A stretch of 7,798 bases of DNA. Origin: Pseudomonadales bacterium (lineage in GTDB: Bacteria > Pseudomonadota > Gammaproteobacteria > Pseudomonadales > UBA3067). Shown here piece by piece: positions 6,750-7,798 of the stretch; positions within the stretch are counted from its first letter, which is position 1, and every line of letters starts with the position of its first letter. The stretch covers positions 1 through 7,798 of the forward strand of contig JAESUE010000152.1 of assembly GCA_016763235.1 (NCBI GenBank), given 5' to 3'. The notes beneath the pieces are model-generated. The model ran no database searches. It was not told the origin of the DNA and worked only from the letters and a program-made list of their open reading frames with translations. Made by a program: the position numbers and the translations under genes.

Positions 6750-6776
6750 GAGCCACGTTATTACAGCGGCTCTTTT
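6750..6776 (+). terminator. Probable intrinsic terminator of pykA
   Basis: GAGCC (6750-6754) pairs with GGCTC (6768-6772) around a 13-base loop and is followed at once by TTTTACTT. It begins 31 bases after the pykA stop. The stem is short, so termination may be incomplete. It lacks a T-run in the other direction and would not serve the convergent gene. Confidence 0.55.
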
Positions 6777-6780
6777 ACTT

Positions 6781-6864
6781 CGAGAAATACAGCACCTCAG
6801 CGAACTCTGCAACTGTTCAAATTGCGTTCAAATTTGAGCGTGAACTAGGTGTTACCGAGAAATA
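6781..6864. repeat. Nested repeats and hairpin in the convergent gap between pykA and the antiporter gene
   Basis: The direct repeat CGAGAAATA lies at 6781-6789 and 6856-6864. Between the copies AGCACCT (6791-6797) can pair with AGGTGTT (6847-6853), allowing one G-U. TCAAATT (6817-6823) pairs perfectly with AATTTGA (6831-6837) around seven bases. GTTCAAATT is repeated directly at 6815-6823 and 6826-6834. No T-run follows the central hairpin on either strand. Function is unknown. Confidence 0.4.
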
Positions 6865-6868
6865 AACC

Positions 6869-7798
6869 CTATGTATGCGTTAATAATAGAACAATCAACA
6901 ACAAGACAATAACGGTTAAAATAGTGGTGTCTAAAATGCCAAACGTATGGTCCTCTGTTAGCAGAGCAGATAATGTATAAAAAGTGGGGAACAAAAATGC
7001 AAACAGTAAAATAACTGGAACAGAAAAAGACAAGGGAAACTCCAAGTGCTCAGGCGCAAAATACACTTGGGATAAAAAAATAGCGAACAATGTAAAAGGT
7101 AACAAAAGAAACAGCACTTGGACAATCCCACCAAAAGCATTAGCCAATGCAATGCCGTACTCACCTTTTCGATGCGACGACCACAGAATTACATACTCAC
7201 TCATGCCCGCAAATACCGCTAGAAAAAAAGCAGTGACAATATCACTAAGCCCTAACTGGGTCAGGGCATTAGCGGCGAACCTGGCCACGCTATGCCCCCC
7301 AACAAAGGCACCGATGATTCCGCAAAGCGCAACCACTGCAATTAAACGACGATCTTGGCTAAACGTATCTTCATAAGCAGCGGCCTGACGCTGGTTTTTT
7401 TGTTCTTCCGTAAAGTTCAACGCGGAGGTAAAACTTTCCTCTTCTTCTGCGTAGTCGCCCACCAACTTAATCATATAAACAATAAATATCACCAGCATGG
7501 CTAAACTCAAACCCAGTAAATCCATGGGGCCGACGTATATTTCTCCGTGATTTCCGACGTTCGCAACAATCATCCAGATACTACATATTAAACCAATCGC
7601 TCCACCAGCAATGAGAATTTGGTTGCCCGCCTCAGTAATAGGTTTTGGCATCAAAAAACGCCCTCTTTTATCTTTCGGCAAGAAATAAGAATAAAAGCTA
7701 AAGACCAGCGTATTGTTATAAATTGTCATCATCACCATTACAAAGGCCGCTAAAGGGCTCTCTACCACTAGGTACCCAACCACCACAACTTCTGGCAA
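6869..7798 (-). CDS. Cation antiporter of the sodium/calcium exchanger superfamily (partial, N-terminus beyond the right edge)
   Basis: Inner-membrane antiporter, probably exchanging Ca2+ or Na+ for H+ or another cation. The visible 309 residues contain about nine hydrophobic segments in two halves. A hydrophilic, acid-rich linker at about 114-151 (YAEEEESF, FTEEQKNQRQ) separates them. This is the usual layout of the Ca2+/cation antiporter superfamily, with two homologous halves around a cytoplasmic loop. The fragment starts inside the first alpha repeat with LPEVVVVGYL. The second repeat is FFLAVFAGMSEYVILWSSHRK followed by ALANAFGGIVQ, with Glu201 as the likely ion-binding acid. The chain ends with a last hydrophobic helix and LLLTHT. 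The frame is open at the window edge, and its first codon there (TTG, Leu in LPE) is not a credible start. The second repeat differs from textbook CAX, NCX or ChaA forms, so the transported ion is uncertain. Confidence 0.88.
   Translation of the reverse strand: MPEVVVVGYLVVESPLAAFVMVMMTIYNNTLVFSFYSYFLPKDKRGRFLMPKPITEAGNQILIAGGAIGLICSIWMIVANVGNHGEIYVGPMDLLGLSLAMLVIFIVYMIKLVGDYAEEEESFTSALNFTEEQKNQRQAAAYEDTFSQDRRLIAVVALCGIIGAFVGGHSVARFAANALTQLGLSDIVTAFFLAVFAGMSEYVILWSSHRKGEYGIALANAFGGIVQVLFLLLPFTLFAIFLSQVYFAPEHLEFPLSFSVPVILLFAFLFPTFYTLSALLTEDHTFGILDTTILTVIVLLLIVLLLTHT

Overview
The window looks like chromosomal DNA from a gammaproteobacterium of moderate GC content. I would guess the Cellvibrio/Saccharophagus/Teredinibacter side of the class, because TopA, Slt and pyruvate kinase all align from memory with their Escherichia coli counterparts but are clearly diverged. 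The lineage guess is inference. I see no phage, transposon, tRNA, rRNA or CRISPR sequence. This is a stretch of housekeeping genes carrying two less familiar proteins.

Left part, minus strand: positions 1-995 hold the first 331 codons of DNA topoisomerase I (topA). The window edge falls directly after the catalytic tyrosine codon. A good sigma70-type promoter for it lies at 1098-1126. Upstream of topA, after a 372-base gap, is a 147-codon gene (1368-1811) for a small membrane-anchored protein that I do not recognise. It starts with TTG behind a strong Shine-Dalgarno sequence.

Middle, plus strand: a 365-410 base gap at 1812-2221 separates the leftward genes from three rightward ones. The gap contains overlapping inverted repeats and two candidate promoters. 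The first rightward gene is a Slt70-type soluble lytic murein transglycosylase with a signal peptide, which cleaves peptidoglycan in the periplasm. Next is a 199-residue, mostly helical protein with a CheZ-like D-x-x-x-Q motif and an acidic C-terminus ending in phenylalanine. I read it as a candidate response-regulator phosphatase, and it is the most interesting item here. The third is a complete 476-residue pyruvate kinase of the PykA type, followed by a probable intrinsic terminator.

Right part, minus strand: a polytopic cation antiporter of the sodium/calcium exchanger superfamily (6869-7798) converges on pykA and is cut at its N-terminal end by the window edge. The 149-base convergent gap contains nested repeats and a hairpin.

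The genes do not form an obvious single pathway: DNA supercoiling, wall turnover, possible signalling, glycolysis and ion transport are side by side. I found no definite undescribed system. The best lead is the CheZ-like protein.
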